Positions 9,879 to 22,096 of a stretch of DNA of 64,000 bases are shown in pieces (positions within the stretch are counted from its first letter, which is position 1; every line of letters begins with the position of its first letter). The DNA comes from Candidatus Sodalis endolongispinus. Its GTDB lineage: Bacteria > Pseudomonadota > Gammaproteobacteria > Enterobacterales > Enterobacteriaceae. The translations under genes were made by a program, and so were the position numbers. The stretch lies in NCBI RefSeq assembly GCF_018777395.1, contig NZ_JAFJYC010000002.1:372001-436000 (forward strand). The letters run 5' to 3'. The notes below the pieces were generated by a model. The model was given only the letters and a program-made list of their open reading frames with translations, did no database searches and was not told where the DNA came from.

Positions 9879-11807
9879 ATGCCCGTTATAACTCTCCCTG
9901 ATGGCAGTCAGCGTCAGTTTGCCCATCCCGTGTCTCCCCTTGATGTTGCCCGCGACATTGGTCCTGGTCTGGCCAAAGCCTGCATCGCCGGCCGCGTTAA
10001 CGGCGAGCTGGTTGATGCCGTTGATGTCATTGAGCACGATGCCCAGCTGGTCATCATAACCGCCAAAGACGAGGCGGGGCTGGAAATAATCCGCCATTCT
10101 TGCGCCCATTTGCTGGGACACGCCATTAAACAATTATGGCCACAAACCAAAATGGCCATCGGTCCGGTTATCGACAAAGGCTTTTATTATGATGTCGATC
10201 TCGATCATACCCTGACCCAGGACGATATCAGCCTGCTTGAAAAGCGGATGCACGAACTGGCCGAAAAAGACTACGACGTCATCAAGGAAAAAGTCAGCTG
10301 GCAGCAGGCCCGTGATGCGTTCGTTGCGCGGGGCGAGGATTATAAAGTGGCTATCCTCGACGAGAATATCCGTCGCGATGATCGTCCCGGACTTTATCAT
10401 CATGAAGAATATGTCGATATGTGCCGTGGCCCGCACGTGCCCAATATGCGTTTCTGCCATCATTTCACCCTGCAAAAAACCTCCGGCGCCTACTGGCGCG
10501 GCGACAGCAAAAACAAAATGCTACAGCGCATTTACGGTACCGCCTGGGGCGATAAAAAGCAGCTTAATACCTACCTGCAGCATCTGGAAGAAGCGTCGAA
10601 GCGCGATCATCGTAAAATCGGCAAGCAGCTTGATCTGTATCATATGCAGGAAGAAGCGCCGGGTATGGTGTTTTGGCACAACGACGGCTGGACGCTTTTC
10701 CGCGAACTGGAAACCTTTGTGCGTATGAAGCTCAAAGCTTATCAGTATCAGGAAGTGAAAGGCCCGTTCATGATGGACCGCGTGCTGTGGGAAAAGACCG
10801 GGCACTGGGAAAATTATGCCGAGCATATGTTTACCACGTCGTCGGAAAACCGGGAATACTGCATCAAACCGATGAATTGTCCGGGGCATGTGCAGATTTT
10901 CAATCAGGGTCTGAAGTCGTATCGCGATCTGCCGCTGCGGATGGCGGAATTCGGCAGTTGTCACCGCAATGAGCCGTCCGGCTCGCTGCACGGATTGATG
11001 CGGGTACGCGGCTTTACCCAGGATGACGCCCATATTTTTTGTACCGAAGACCAGGTACGCGATGAAGTAAACAATTGCATCAAAATGGTGTATGATATGT
11101 ACGGCCAGTTTGGCTTTGAGAAAATCCTGGTCAAACTGTCTACCCGCCCGGAAAAGCGTATCGGCAGCGATGACGCCTGGGACCGGGCGGAGCAGGACCT
11201 GGCCGCCGCGCTGACGGAAAACGGTATTGCCTTTGAATACCAGCCGGGCGAGGGGGCTTTTTACGGTCCCAAAATTGAATTTACGCTTCTCGATTGCCTG
11301 GATCGTGCCTGGCAATGCGGTACGGTGCAGCTCGACTTCTCGCTGCCCGGTCGTTTGAACGCCTCGTACGTCGGGGAAAACAACGAACGGGTGGTGCCGG
11401 TGATGATCCACCGCGCTATTCTGGGGTCAATGGAACGCTTCATTGGCATTCTGACGGAGGAGTATGCGGGTTTCTACCCGACCTGGCTGGCGCCGACGCA
11501 GGTCGTCGTGATGAACATTACCGATAATCAGTCGGAATATATCGCAAAACTGACGGAAAAAATGTCTGCGGCAGGTATTCGGGTGAAAGCAGACTTGAGA
11601 AATGAAAAAATAGGCTTTAAAATCCGCGAACATACTTTGCGTCGGGTGCCTTACATGCTGGTCTGCGGAGATAAAGAAGTTGAAGCAGGCAAGGTTGCCG
11701 TGCGTACACGCCGCGGTAAAGACCTGGGCAGTTTCGACATTAACGAGATTATTACCACGCTGCAGCACGAAATCCGCAGCCGTAATCTTCATCAACTGGA
11801 GGAATAA
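9879..11807 (+). CDS. thrS: threonine--tRNA ligase
   Basis: Charges tRNA-Thr and edits mischarged Ser-tRNA-Thr in the cytosol. The 642-residue product has the E. coli length: an N-terminal TGS domain, the editing domain with HxxxH (AHLLGHAIK near residue 73), the class II catalytic core with zinc ligands in [23 protein letters not shown] and [14 protein letters not shown], and a C-terminal anticodon-binding domain. Upstream is a leader hairpin typical of autogenous control. It is the first gene of the translation block and is followed after three bases by infC. Confidence 0.97.
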   Translation: MPVITLPDGSQRQFAHPVSPLDVARDIGPGLAKACIAGRVNGELVDAVDVIEHDAQLVIITAKDEAGLEIIRHSCAHLLGHAIKQLWPQTKMAIGPVIDKGFYYDVDLDHTLTQDDISLLEKRMHELAEKDYDVIKEKVSWQQARDAFVARGEDYKVAILDENIRRDDRPGLYHHEEYVDMCRGPHVPNMRFCHHFTLQKTSGAYWRGDSKNKMLQRIYGTAWGDKKQLNTYLQHLEEASKRDHRKIGKQLDLYHMQEEAPGMVFWHNDGWTLFRELETFVRMKLKAYQYQEVKGPFMMDRVLWEKTGHWENYAEHMFTTSSENREYCIKPMNCPGHVQIFNQGLKSYRDLPLRMAEFGSCHRNEPSGSLHGLMRVRGFTQDDAHIFCTEDQVRDEVNNCIKMVYDMYGQFGFEKILVKLSTRPEKRIGSDDAWDRAEQDLAAALTENGIAFEYQPGEGAFYGPKIEFTLLDCLDRAWQCGTVQLDFSLPGRLNASYVGENNERVVPVMIHRAILGSMERFIGILTEEYAGFYPTWLAPTQVVVMNITDNQSEYIAKLTEKMSAAGIRVKADLRNEKIGFKIREHTLRRVPYMLVCGDKEVEAGKVAVRTRRGKDLGSFDINEIITTLQHEIRSRNLHQLEE

Positions 11808-12353
<546 letters not shown>

Positions 12354-12365
12354 GGCCTGACAAGT

Positions 12366-12389
12366 AAGGCGCCGTTTCGGCGTTGCCTT
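12366..12389 (+). promoter_or_regulatory. hairpin in the infC-rpmI leader
   Basis: AAGGCGCCG and CGGCGTTGCCTT can pair with a small bulge upstream of rpmI. In E. coli, ribosomal protein L20 represses rpmI-rplT by binding structures in this leader. The hairpin is seen; an L20 role is inferred and other pairing partners in infC were not modelled. Confidence 0.35.
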
Positions 12390-12436
12390 CGCCTCACTGA
12401 TTCATATTATTAACAATGCGGAGTAGAGATAAACTC

Positions 12437-12634
12437 ATGCCAAAAATCAAGACAGTACGCGGTGCCGCAAAGCGCTTTAAGAAAACGGCTTCGGGCGGTT
12501 TCAAGCGTAAGCATGCTAACCTGCGTCATATTCTGACCAAAAAATCCACTAAGCGTAAGCGTCACCTACGCCCAAAATCCATGGTTTCCAAAGGGGATCT
12601 GGGTTTGGTCGTGCGTTGTCTGCCCTACGCGTAA
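12437..12634 (+). CDS. rpmI: 50S ribosomal protein L35
   Basis: Small, very basic 65-residue ribosomal protein of the large subunit, the normal length for L35. It begins [20 protein letters not shown] and ends [11 protein letters not shown]. An ATG seven codons upstream (12416) is in frame but lacks a suitable ribosome-binding site and would add a non-family extension. The gene lies between infC and rplT as in other enterobacteria and is intact. Confidence 0.96.
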   Translation: MPKIKTVRGAAKRFKKTASGGFKRKHANLRHILTKKSTKRKRHLRPKSMVSKGDLGLVVRCLPYA

Positions 12635-12659
12635 GCGTCATTTTAATTGGTTCGAATAA

Positions 12660-13034
<375 letters not shown>

Positions 13035-13049
13035 GCCGGTTTAAGAAGA

Positions 13050-13073
13050 GGGAGCCGGTCTCCCTATTTTTTT
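13050..13073 (+). terminator. rho-independent terminator after rplT
   Basis: GGGAG, a five-base loop and CTCCC are followed by TATTTTTTT, 15 bases past the rplT stop. The stem is short, so read-through into pheM is likely. Confidence 0.75.
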
Positions 13074-13135
13074 CGCGTCAACGGCGGGTACGATTTTAAG
13101 CGGTTACATCCAGGCGTTAACAAGGTAATGCAAGC

Positions 13136-13201
13136 ATGAATGCTGCTATTTTCCGTTTCTTTTTTTACTTTAGCACTTGTCTCCCGGGGGCTTGCGCGTA
13201 A
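13136..13201 (+). CDS. pheM: phenylalanyl-tRNA synthetase operon leader peptide PheM, extended
   Basis: Leader peptide whose translation senses charged tRNA-Phe to control pheST by attenuation. It reads [14 protein letters not shown], identical in plan to the 14-residue E. coli peptide with its five Phe codons. The next codon is TGT rather than a stop, so the frame continues CLPGACA to TAA at 13199-13201, giving 21 residues. The extension carries the stop toward the base of the attenuator, 27 bases before the terminator stem. The Phe-rich control region is intact. Whether attenuation still works with the shifted stop is an open question. Confidence 0.88.
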
Positions 13202-13227
13202 GTCAAGAAACGAAAAATAGCGCTAAA

Positions 13228-13252
13228 GCCTCCCGGAGTGGAGGCTTTTTTA
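13228..13252 (+). terminator. pheST attenuator terminator
   Basis: GCCTCC and GGAGGC form a six-pair stem with a six-base loop followed by TTTTTT, between pheM and pheS. The upstream CCGGGGGCTT can pair with AGCCTCCCGG as an antiterminator. This is the classic enterobacterial phe attenuator layout. Confidence 0.85.
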
Positions 13253-13318
13253 TTGCTGATAAGCGGGGTGCTCTGCGCGTTTACGCGCTCAGGCGAGTCG
13301 CTCGCGCATTACGGTTAA

Positions 13319-14332
<1,014 letters not shown>

Positions 14333-14347
14333 TGGCGGGATTAACAC

Positions 14348-16735
14348 ATGAAATTCAGTGAACTTTGGCTGCGTGAATGGGTGAATCCGGCCATCGACAG
14401 CGAGGAGCTGGCGGATCAGATTACCATGTCCGGCCTGGAAGTGGATGGCGTGGAACCGGTTGCCGGCCGGTTTACCGGCGTGGTGGTCGGACGGGTGGTA
14501 GAATGCGGCCAGCACCCCAACGCCGACAAATTGCGCGTCAACAAGGTGGATGTCGGCGGCGAGCGGCTGCTGGATATTGTCTGTGGCGCCCCCAACTGCC
14601 GCGCTGACCTGCGGGTGGCGGTTGCCACCGTCGGCGCTGTGCTGCCGGGCGACGTCAAAATCAAAGCCGCCAAACTGCGCGGCGAGCCGTCGGAAGGGAT
14701 GCTGTGCTCGTTTTCCGAATTAGGCATTACCGGCGGCCATGACGGTATCCTCGAACTGCCCGCCGAGGCGCCGGTCGGCCAGGATATCCGCGCTTATTTG
14801 CAGCTCGACGATAACACCATCGATATCAGCGTGACGCCAAACCGCGCCGATTGCCTTGGCCTGCTCGGTGTCGCCCGCGATGTCGCGGTGCGCAATCGCC
14901 TGGCGCTGCACATGCCGGTCATCGAGACGGTGGCGCCGGAGATTATCGATACACTGCCTATCCGCGTCGATACCATCGACGCCTGCCCGCGGTATTTGGG
15001 CCGGGTGGTGAAAAATATTAATGTCGGCGCCGCGACACCGCTGTGGATGACGGAAAAACTGCGCCGTTGCGGGCTGCGTTCGGTGGACGCGGTGGTGGAT
15101 ATTACCAATTATGTGCTGCTGGAACTAGGGCAGCCGATGCACGCTTTCGATCGCGCGCGCATAGAAGTGGGGATCGTGGTGCGTCATGCCCGGCAGGATG
15201 AGACGCTGACCCTGCTCGACGGCAGCGAGGTGACGCTTGCGCCCGATACGCTAGTGATTGCCGACCACGGCCAGGCGCTGGCAATGGCGGGAATTTTCGG
15301 CGGCGCCGCGTCCGGTATCAGCCCGACCACCCGCGACGTGGTGCTGGAATGCGCCTTTTTCAATCCGTTGGCCATCACCGGTCGCGCCCGCCGCTACGGG
15401 CTGCATACCGATGCATCGCACCGCTATGAACGCGGCGTGGATCCGGCGCTGCAGCCGCGCGCCATGGAGCGGGCGACCGCGCTGCTGGTCGCTATCTGCG
15501 GCGGCCAGCCGGGCCCGGTTATCGATGTGACCTCCGCATCCGCTCTACCGCAGCCTGCCACCATCACGCTGCGTCGCAAAACCCTCGATCGTTTGGTTGG
15601 CCATGTTATCCCGGACGAGGACGTGAGCGATATTCTGACCCGTCTGGGCTGCCAGGTCAGCCGCACAGTGCAGGGCTGGCAGGCCGTGGCACCGAGCTGG
15701 CGTTTTGATATGGCTATCGAAGAAGATTTGATAGAAGAGGTCGCGCGCGTATACGGTTATGACGCGATCCCGAATGTGCCGGTGCGCGCCAATCTGGTGA
15801 TGCCACACCACCGCGAAGCGGCGCTGCCGCTGGCGCGGGTCAAAACGTTGCTGGTGGATCGCGGCTATCAAGAAGCGATAACCTATAGTTTTGTCGACCC
15901 CAAAACCCAGGCGCTGCTGCATCCTCAGCAGGCGCCGCTGGTGTTGCCCAGCCCGATTTCTCAAGATATGTCCGCCATGCGTTTGTCATTATGGACCGGT
16001 CTTCTCGGCGCGGTGGTCTATAATCAGAATCGTCAGCAGCAGCGAGTCCGCCTGTTTGAAAGCGGTTTGCGCTTTGTGCCTGATAACGCAGCCGACCTGG
16101 GAATTCGTCAGGATCTTATGCTGGCCGGGGTCATTTCCGGTCCACGCCTGGACGAACATTGGGATCAGCCGCGCCAACCGGTGGATTTTTACGATGCCAA
16201 GGGTGATCTTGAGACAATACTTGAGCTTACCGGAAAATTAGACGATATTGAGTTCAGGTCACAACAGCATTCCGCGCTGCATCCGGGGCAGAGCGCCGCA
16301 ATTTATCTTAACAATGAAGCCATTGGATTCGTTGGCGTTATTCATCCCGAGCTTGAAGCAAAACTGAATTTAAATGGCCGTACGCTGGTGTTTGAACTAC
16401 TCTGGGAGAAGGTTGCCGAGCGTAAAGTGCCTGAAGCGAATGACATTTCCCGCTTCCCCGCTAACCGCCGTGACATCGCCGTGGTGGTGGCTGATGACGT
16501 CGCAGCAGCAGATATTATCGCGGAGTGTAAGAAAGTTGGCGAAAATCAGTTAGTTGGCGTAAACTTGTTTGACGTGTACCGGGGCAGGGGCGTAGCGGAA
16601 GGTTTTAAGAGTCTGGCTATCAGCCTGATCTTGCAGGATACCGCTCGTACACTGGAAGAAGAGGAGATTGCCGCGACCGTTGCGAAATGCGTGGCGTCAC
16701 TAAAGCAGCGATTCCAAGCATCCTTGAGGGATTGA
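14348..16735 (+). CDS. pheT: phenylalanine--tRNA ligase beta subunit
   Basis: Beta subunit of PheRS, carrying the tRNA-contact and editing functions. The product has 795 residues, the E. coli length. It shows the N-terminal EMAP-type tRNA-binding domain (residues 40-150, with [11 protein letters not shown] and GAPNCR), the B3/B4 editing and B5 domains, and the C-terminal anticodon-binding FDX-ACB domain. It ends four bases before ihfA, so translation of the two is probably coupled. Intact. Confidence 0.97.
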   Translation: MKFSELWLREWVNPAIDSEELADQITMSGLEVDGVEPVAGRFTGVVVGRVVECGQHPNADKLRVNKVDVGGERLLDIVCGAPNCRADLRVAVATVGAVLPGDVKIKAAKLRGEPSEGMLCSFSELGITGGHDGILELPAEAPVGQDIRAYLQLDDNTIDISVTPNRADCLGLLGVARDVAVRNRLALHMPVIETVAPEIIDTLPIRVDTIDACPRYLGRVVKNINVGAATPLWMTEKLRRCGLRSVDAVVDITNYVLLELGQPMHAFDRARIEVGIVVRHARQDETLTLLDGSEVTLAPDTLVIADHGQALAMAGIFGGAASGISPTTRDVVLECAFFNPLAITGRARRYGLHTDASHRYERGVDPALQPRAMERATALLVAICGGQPGPVIDVTSASALPQPATITLRRKTLDRLVGHVIPDEDVSDILTRLGCQVSRTVQGWQAVAPSWRFDMAIEEDLIEEVARVYGYDAIPNVPVRANLVMPHHREAALPLARVKTLLVDRGYQEAITYSFVDPKTQALLHPQQAPLVLPSPISQDMSAMRLSLWTGLLGAVVYNQNRQQQRVRLFESGLRFVPDNAADLGIRQDLMLAGVISGPRLDEHWDQPRQPVDFYDAKGDLETILELTGKLDDIEFRSQQHSALHPGQSAAIYLNNEAIGFVGVIHPELEAKLNLNGRTLVFELLWEKVAERKVPEANDISRFPANRRDIAVVVADDVAAADIIAECKKVGENQLVGVNLFDVYRGRGVAEGFKSLAISLILQDTARTLEEEEIAATVAKCVASLKQRFQASLRD

Positions 16736-16739
16736 ACTT

Positions 16740-17036
16740 ATGGCGCTTACTAAATCTGAAATGTCAGAATACCTGTTTGAAAAGCTCGGGCTGAGCAAAC
16801 GGGATGCCAAAGAAATTGTGGAACTGTTTTTTGAGGAAGTGCGCCGGGCGTTGGAAAATGGCGAGCAGGTAAAATTATCAGGCTTCGGTAATTTTGATTT
16901 GCGCGACAAAAATCAGCGGCCAGGACGCAATCCAAAAACGGGCGAGGATATTCCTATTACCGCCCGCCGGGTGGTGACGTTCCGCCCGGGACAGAAGCTG
17001 AAAAGCCGTGTCGAGAATGCCTCACCGAAAGAGTGA
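16740..17036 (+). CDS. ihfA: integration host factor subunit alpha
   Basis: DNA-bending architectural protein that dimerises with IhfB. The 98 residues include the HU-family core [20 protein letters not shown], whose beta-ribbon arm inserts into the DNA minor groove, followed by [19 protein letters not shown]. It ends SPKE, one residue shorter than E. coli. It follows pheT by four bases as in other enterobacteria and is intact. Confidence 0.96.
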   Translation: MALTKSEMSEYLFEKLGLSKRDAKEIVELFFEEVRRALENGEQVKLSGFGNFDLRDKNQRPGRNPKTGEDIPITARRVVTFRPGQKLKSRVENASPKE

Positions 17037-17107
17037 AGCAGACGTAACAAAGGCGCGGGTGCCGTTATCTTTTCGCGACACAGCTTTGGCATAGAGAGCG
17101 CTTACAG

Positions 17108-17140
17108 AGTCCTGGCCTTGGGGCCGGGACTTTGATTTCA
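17108..17140 (+). terminator. probable terminator after ihfA
   Basis: AGTCCTGGCC and GGCCGGGACT pair around a short loop with one bulge and are followed by TTGATTTC, about 70 bases past the ihfA stop. The T-run is weak. Confidence 0.5.
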
Positions 17141-17169
17141 TTCTGGCTGACACACTTCGGCTAGCACCG

Positions 17170-17716
17170 CTATGTCGCGGGTCGCCGAGAATGCTTTTGC
17201 TCGCGCTCTTCGCTATAGCGGCGCCAACTGCCACAAGCGGTAATGTCGCGCGCCAGCGCACAAGTCTCGCAGATAAACCCTTTCACCCATTCCCCGTCTC
17301 GCAATTGCACTGTCCCCATGCGCCAGCGGCGCTGGGATCTCCGCGACGAATCCACCAAAGCGCGCCAGCGGAATATCCCACAGCTCGATATCGATGCATT
17401 ACCCCTGGTCATCCCGCACTAGACCAGGATTCGGCGGCTGGGTATTGGCCAGCGCGTAAAGCCGATAGCAGGGCGCGGTTTAGCTTTGCGCTACCCGGAC
17501 GGTGTGGCGCGACGTCAATTGACCATTAAGCGGCATACCGTTGAGATATGCCCCCACCACCGCGACGCGGACCTGACCGGCTGCGGGCCGTGTCAGCGGG
17601 GGATAATGGGCGTCCTGTCGCCCCGAGGGTCAGCTTGAACTGATGCTGAACGCGCTGGCCGAACTCCGCCAGCGCCCGAACATGCCAGGCGGGGGCGATA
17701 AGGGTGATACCCGCGC
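17170..17716 (-). pseudogene. allophanate hydrolase (AtzF-like) C-terminal remnant
   Basis: Allophanate hydrolase splits allophanate to ammonia and CO2 in urea and biuret catabolism. Only about the last 180 residues remain, spread over three frames. They read LIAPAWHVRALAEFGQRVQ and LTLGATGRPL, then VAVVGAYLNGMPLNGQLTSR, YRLYALANTQPPNPGLV, IDIELWDIPLARFGGFVAEI and finally GTVQLRDGEWVKGFICE with RDITACGSW. In-frame stops fall after VRVAQS and before CIDIELWD, and the frame shifts after IPAPLAHG. The amidase domain is absent. The upstream edge abuts the truncated ABC permease, so a deletion joined the two. Confidence 0.72.
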
Positions 17717-17718
17717 CC

Positions 17719-18183
17719 ATTATGCTTCCGCTGGCGTTTATGGTGTTCTGGAGCAAACTGGGTATGGCCGGCCAGGCTGTCAGCAAGGTTATCAGCCACG
17801 CGGTGGTGTTTGCCGCGATTCGGCTGGCGTTCATCTCGCTGGGGTTTCGCAGCGTCGATCGGCAACTGGTCGAGGTGGCCACCACGCTGGGCGCCACCGG
17901 ACGCGATGTCCTGCACACCGTGGTATTGCCGACAGTTGTGCCCCATGTCTGCTCGTGGTTAGTGTTTGTCTTCATCTCCAGCCTGAATGAATATATTATT
18001 GCCTATTTGGTGGCCGGGTTTCAGGTCGAGACATTGCCCATCAAAGTGTTCAATAGTCTGCGAATGGGGTTCCAGCCGACGATGTGCGTCAGCGCGGTAT
18101 TGTTTTTGCTGGTGGATATTCTGGCGTTCAGTTTAATTGCCCGAATTGGCAACCTGCCCAGATTAATGGGCGGGGGCGGCTGA
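17719..18183 (+). pseudogene. ABC transporter permease (PotC/binding-protein-dependent type), 5' deleted
   Basis: Inner membrane permease fragment of about 155 residues covering only the C-terminal half of the family. The EAA loop that contacts the ATPase is present (EVATTLGATGRDVLHTVVLP), followed by NEYIIAYLVAGFQVETLPIK and a last membrane helix. The first helices are missing and the left end meets the allophanate hydrolase remnant. The polyamine-type permease family is clear; the substrate is not. Its association with an allophanate hydrolase and an amidohydrolase suggests a nitrogen-compound importer. Confidence 0.78.
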
Positions 18184-18215
18184 TGGGGAGCAGGTCATAG
18201 AATGGGGTGTGCAAC

Positions 18216-18858
18216 GTGAGTACTGAAACCGTGAAAAAGAAACTGAATCCTGTGTTGAACGGGCAGCCGGTACTGCTGGTGATTGATATACAAAAGGGCT
18301 GTTTTTTTGCCCTATAAACCTACCTCGACCATGCCGTTTATGCCGGATTCCACCGCACGTTACGCGCGCGCATGCGCGGTGGTCGATGCCGCCCGCGCCG
18401 CGGGTATTCTCATCGTATTTATTCAGGAAATCCACCATCGCAGCAAGGCGGATTATGGCCGTGAGCTGGACGGCGACGAGAATATCCATTGCCTGGACGG
18501 CGAGCCTGGCACGCCGCTGGCCTGGGAAGAAATGGCCATGCGCAAGACGGATTTCTTTATTCAAGAACAGCGCTACTTGGCCTTTTTCGGCACCGGGCTT
18601 GAGATCATGCTGGAGGCGTTTGGCGCCAAGACCAAGATTATGGTCGGCGGCTTTACCGATGTTTGCGTGCATTACACTTTTGCTGATGGTCATCAGCATG
18701 ATTATCACTGCCGGGTGGTACAAGACTGCGTTGCCGGCTCGAGTCCGGCGGCCCATGATGCTTCCCTGCTCGCGATGAAATATTTGCAGCACGGCGCCCT
18801 GCGCAGCAGCGCCACCATCATCGACGCCTTGGTCAACAGGAGCGGAGAACAACCGTGA
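18216..18858 (+). pseudogene. isochorismatase-family cysteine hydrolase, homopolymer frameshift
   Basis: Would encode a cytosolic amidohydrolase of the isochorismatase fold (the family includes biuret and ureidoacrylate amidohydrolases). GTG at 18216 starts a frame reading QPVLLVIDIQKGCFF, with the catalytic Asp, which ends early. After a run of seven T (18302-18308) the correct frame is one base later and gives PTSTMPFMPDSTARYARACA and GGFTDVCVHYTFADGH, including the nucleophile Cys. Six T would restore the gene, so one inserted T is the only lesion seen. Its stop overlaps the GTG start of the next gene. Next to the allophanate hydrolase remnant, a biuret or urea-derivative role is plausible. 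Confidence 0.82.
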
Positions 18859-20150
18859 GGCGCGGCGCACGGTGGGTCGGGTGGCACCGCGCAATGGCGC
18901 GCGCGGCTCCGGACGGTGAAACCCGCGTTTTACTGGCCATTGCTGCGCCGTTAGCTGTGGCGCAAATCGGTCAGATGGCCATGATGCTCACCGCCAGTAT
19001 GGTGTTGTGGCGGCTGGACAGCGTCGCGCTGGCGGGGGCGTGGTTATTGTCTTTGCTGGTGTCGCTGCCGCTCATCTTGCTGCTAACCCACATCACGCCG
19101 CTGCTGCGGCTGTTTGGCGTCACCGCGGATGTGGCCGGCTATGCCGGACAGTTCTGCCGCGCTTATGCTTGGGGTATCCCCGCCATGTTGTGCAGCGCGC
19201 CGCTGCGTTACTATCTGGCGTCGCTGGAGCGGACCCGGATTGTCATGTGGGTGGCGTTTATCGTCTCGGGCGTGCATTTCCCGCTCAGCTGGCTGTGGGT
19301 GCTGGGCGCGGGGGACGCGCGCGGGCATGGCATCGCCGGCGCCGGCTATGCGCTCAGTCTTTGCTGGTGGCTGATGCTGGTCGGCCTCGCGTTGTATAGC
19401 GCACGCCAGCGGATGCTGCCGCCGGGAATGTTGCGCTTACCCGCCCGTGAACTGCGCACGGCCGTCGGCGCGCTGCTGCGTATCGGCTGGCCCATCGGCG
19501 GCCTGTACGCCGCAGAAATGGGATTAATTTCGTTCTCATCGCTGTTGGCAGGGCAGTTTGGTGCGGTATCGCTCGGCGCTCATATGGTGTGTATGAATGT
19601 GGCTAACATTATTTTTATGGTGCCTCTGTCGCTGGGGTAGGCGGCGACGGTACGGGTGGCGTTTTTCACCGGACGATTGCAGCCACGCCATTGCCGGCGC
19701 GCCGGCAACCGGGCGCTGGCGTTAGGCGCAGTGGTGATGCTGTGCGCGGCGGCGACGCTTGCGTTGTTCGGCCAGCACATTTTGCGCGTGTTCATTGCGC
19801 CGACCGATCGTCAGTTTGCCGCTATCGACGCACTGACCGCGCGGTTGTTTGCTATTCTGGCTTGTCACATGGTGTTTGACGGCATGCAGACAATTGCGGC
19901 AGGTGCCCTGCGCGGGTTGAAGGATACCCGCTACCCGCTGGTGATTTGCCTGGCGGGCTATTGGGGTATCGCCTGCCCGTGCGCCCTGGTGCTGGCTTTC
20001 GGGCTGTCGTGGGGCGCGGTCGGACTGTGGAGCGGCTATGCGCTCGGACTGGCGGTTGTGGCGGGCTTGTTGCTGCTGCGCTGGCGGACATTGATTGGTC
20101 GTCGGTTAAAAATGAGGCCGATCCCTGCGGCGCTACCGCCCTGCGCATGA
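18855..20150 (+). pseudogene. MATE-family multidrug efflux pump, deletion and stop
   Basis: Would encode a polytopic inner membrane antiporter of the MATE (NorM/DinF) family. GTG at 18855 overlaps the stop of the hydrolase gene. The frame runs LLAIAAPLAVAQIGQMAMML and then jumps from a first-repeat helix to a later one, so about 60-70 residues of the first repeat seem to be missing. Codon TAG at 19638-19640 interrupts FMVPLSLG-AATVRVA. The same frame continues to GMQTIAAGALRGLKDTRYPL and a hydrophobic C-terminus. Two lesions make it non-functional. It is last in the permease-hydrolase-MATE group. Confidence 0.8.
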
Positions 20151-20499
20151 CCGACCCAGGGTGGTAGCGCGCCGCGGCGCAACACCAGGGTGCCGCATCA
20201 TGGCGGACAGCATAGCATGGGCATCACGGCAAACCGCCGCACGCTGACCACGGCGGTGGCAAGGGTCCGCACCAACCGCCGCCGCATTAAATTCGCGGCA
20301 GTACCTTTCGCTCTTCTCCTCATCCCCCGGGCCGGGCCGTCCGGGGTTTTTTATGCCTTACGTCCGGCTGAGGCCGACGCGCCGCCGCCTGGACGCTTAC
20401 GGTGCTATCACTTTCAATAGGATAACGTTAGGATAGAGGCATAATGGGCCGGCGACGTGCTGCGCCAGCGTTAAAGGACAAACAGGGAGGGATGGCATA
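20151..20499. other. intergenic between MATE pseudogene and btuC
   Basis: No recognisable gene. It holds one strong terminator (listed separately) and the btuC leader. AGGGAGG precedes ATGGCATAA, a two-codon frame that ends directly at the btuC ATG. Confidence 0.5.
20325..20352 (+). terminator. rho-independent terminator
   Basis: CCCCGG and CCGGGG pair around a ten-base loop and are followed by TTTTTT. It lies upstream of btuC on the plus strand and would end transcripts from the accessory cluster. No matching intact gene precedes it. Confidence 0.7.
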
Positions 20500-21497
20500 A
20501 TGACCGCCTCGGGCAGTCCGGGTTACGCCCGTTTGCTAAAAAGGCAACAGCGGTTCGACCGGCGTCGGGTGGTCCTGCTCGGGCTGCTGCTGGCGTTAGC
20601 TTTTAGCCTTAGCGCAGGTGAAATCTGGCTATGGCCCAATCGCTGGTTGAGCGACGAAGCGCGGTTGTTTATTTGGCAACTGCGCTTGCCGCGTTCGTTG
20701 GCGGTCGTGGTGGTGGCGCATCGCTGGCGATGGCGGGTGCGGTCATGCAGGGCATTTTCGACAATCCGCTGGCGGAGCCGGGCCTGCTCGGCGTCGCCAA
20801 CGGCGCCGGCATGACGTTGACGCTGGCGGTGCTCTTGGGCGGCGGCCTGTTGCCAGTGTGGATCTTGGGGCTGAGTGCGGTAGCCGGCGCGCTGCTGATG
20901 ACCTTGGTGCTGTTGGGGTTTGCGCGCCGACAGACCTCCAATGCCCGGCTGCTGTTGACCGGTGTGGCGCTGGGGATCCTGTGCGGTGCCTTGATGACCT
21001 GGCTTATTTATTTCAGCTCCAGCCTGGATTTACGCCAACTGCTTTATTGGCTGATGGGCGGATTCAGCGGGGTGGACTGGCGCGATAAATGGCTGATGCT
21101 GTCGTTGCTGCCCTTTCTCATCTGGCTATGCTCCTGCGGGCGGGTGATGAACCTCCTGGCATTGGGCGAGGTGAGCGCCCGGCAATTGGGATTGTCGGTC
21201 TATTTCTGGCGCACCGGCTTTGTGCTGGCGTTCGGCTGGATGGTGGGGATAAGCGTCGCGCTGGCCGGCGCCATTAGCTTTATTGGTCTGGTGGTGCCCC
21301 ACCTCCTCAGACTGTGGGGGCTGAACGATCACCGCGCGTTATTGCCCGGCTGCGGATTGGCCGGCGGCGGTATTCTGCTGCTGGCGGATGTGGTGGCCCG
21401 TATGAGTCTCCGGGCTGCGGAATTGCCGGTGGGCGCCGTCACTGCAATGCTTGGCGCCCCCGTGTTTATTTGGCTGCTGGTCCGCGTACGCGCCTAG
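20500..21497 (+). pseudogene. btuC: vitamin B12 ABC permease BtuC, one-base deletion
   Basis: BtuC is the inner membrane permease of the BtuCDF cobalamin importer, normally about 326 residues. The start MTASGSPGYARLLKRQQRF leads to [16 protein letters not shown], where the frame breaks near 20715. Adding one G restores [28 protein letters not shown] and all later helices, including the [17 protein letters not shown] coupling region and the end [16 protein letters not shown]. The single-base deletion lies after about 70 codons, so no full permease can be made. The partner btuD is also broken. Confidence 0.88.
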
Positions 21498-21541
21498 CCG
21501 ATGCCGGCATCGCGGCTCGCGCGACAGAAAGGAGGGGAAGG

Positions 21542-22093
21542 ATGCACGAAACACTTTATACGTTACCGCTAAAGTCGCTGGCGGGGGATATCACCACTCT
21601 CGAACCCTACCGCGGGTCGGTGCTGCTGGTGGTCAATGTCGCCTCCCAATGTGGCCTTACCGATCAGTACACGGGACTGGAACGCCTTTACCAAACCTGG
21701 CGTCATCAGGGGTTCGAGGTACTGGGGTTCCCGTCGAACGAATTTGCCGGTCAAGAGCCGGGTAGCGATGAGGACATCTTGGCCTTTTGCCGCGGGACGT
21801 TTGGCGTGCAATTCCCCATGTTCAGTAAAATTCACGTGAACGGCGAGCACCGCCATCCGCTGTACCGTGAGCTTATCTCGGCCTGTCCTGAAACGACGCC
21901 GGCGCCAAAGGGGACGCTGTATGCGCGCCTGGAGGCGAAAGGGCTGGCGCCGGCGCATAAAGACGATGTGTTGTGGAACTTCGAGAAATTTCTCGTTGGT
22001 CGCGACGGGAGCGTATTGGCTCGTTTCGCGCCTGACGTGACGCCGGAAGACGCGCTTTTGCACAACGCGCTGCAACAGGCGCTGGCGCAATAG
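21542..22093 (+). CDS. btuE: thioredoxin/glutathione peroxidase BtuE
   Basis: Soluble non-selenium glutathione peroxidase-family enzyme that reduces peroxides. It is named for its place in the btu operon but is not needed for B12 import. The product has 183 residues, the E. coli length. The peroxidatic Cys37 is in NVASQCGLT, followed by GFPSNEFAGQEPG (with the resolving region) and the conserved WNFEKFLVGRDG. AGGAGG precedes the ATG at 21542. It is the only intact member of btuC-btuE-btuD here, which fits an independent role in oxidative defence. Confidence 0.93.
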   Translation: MHETLYTLPLKSLAGDITTLEPYRGSVLLVVNVASQCGLTDQYTGLERLYQTWRHQGFEVLGFPSNEFAGQEPGSDEDILAFCRGTFGVQFPMFSKIHVNGEHRHPLYRELISACPETTPAPKGTLYARLEAKGLAPAHKDDVLWNFEKFLVGRDGSVLARFAPDVTPEDALLHNALQQALAQ

Positions 22094-22096
22094 ATA

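Noticed and set aside
10521..11411. 296-codon minus-strand open frame
   Set aside because: Antisense to the catalytic core of thrS; GC-rich codon usage keeps the opposite frame open.
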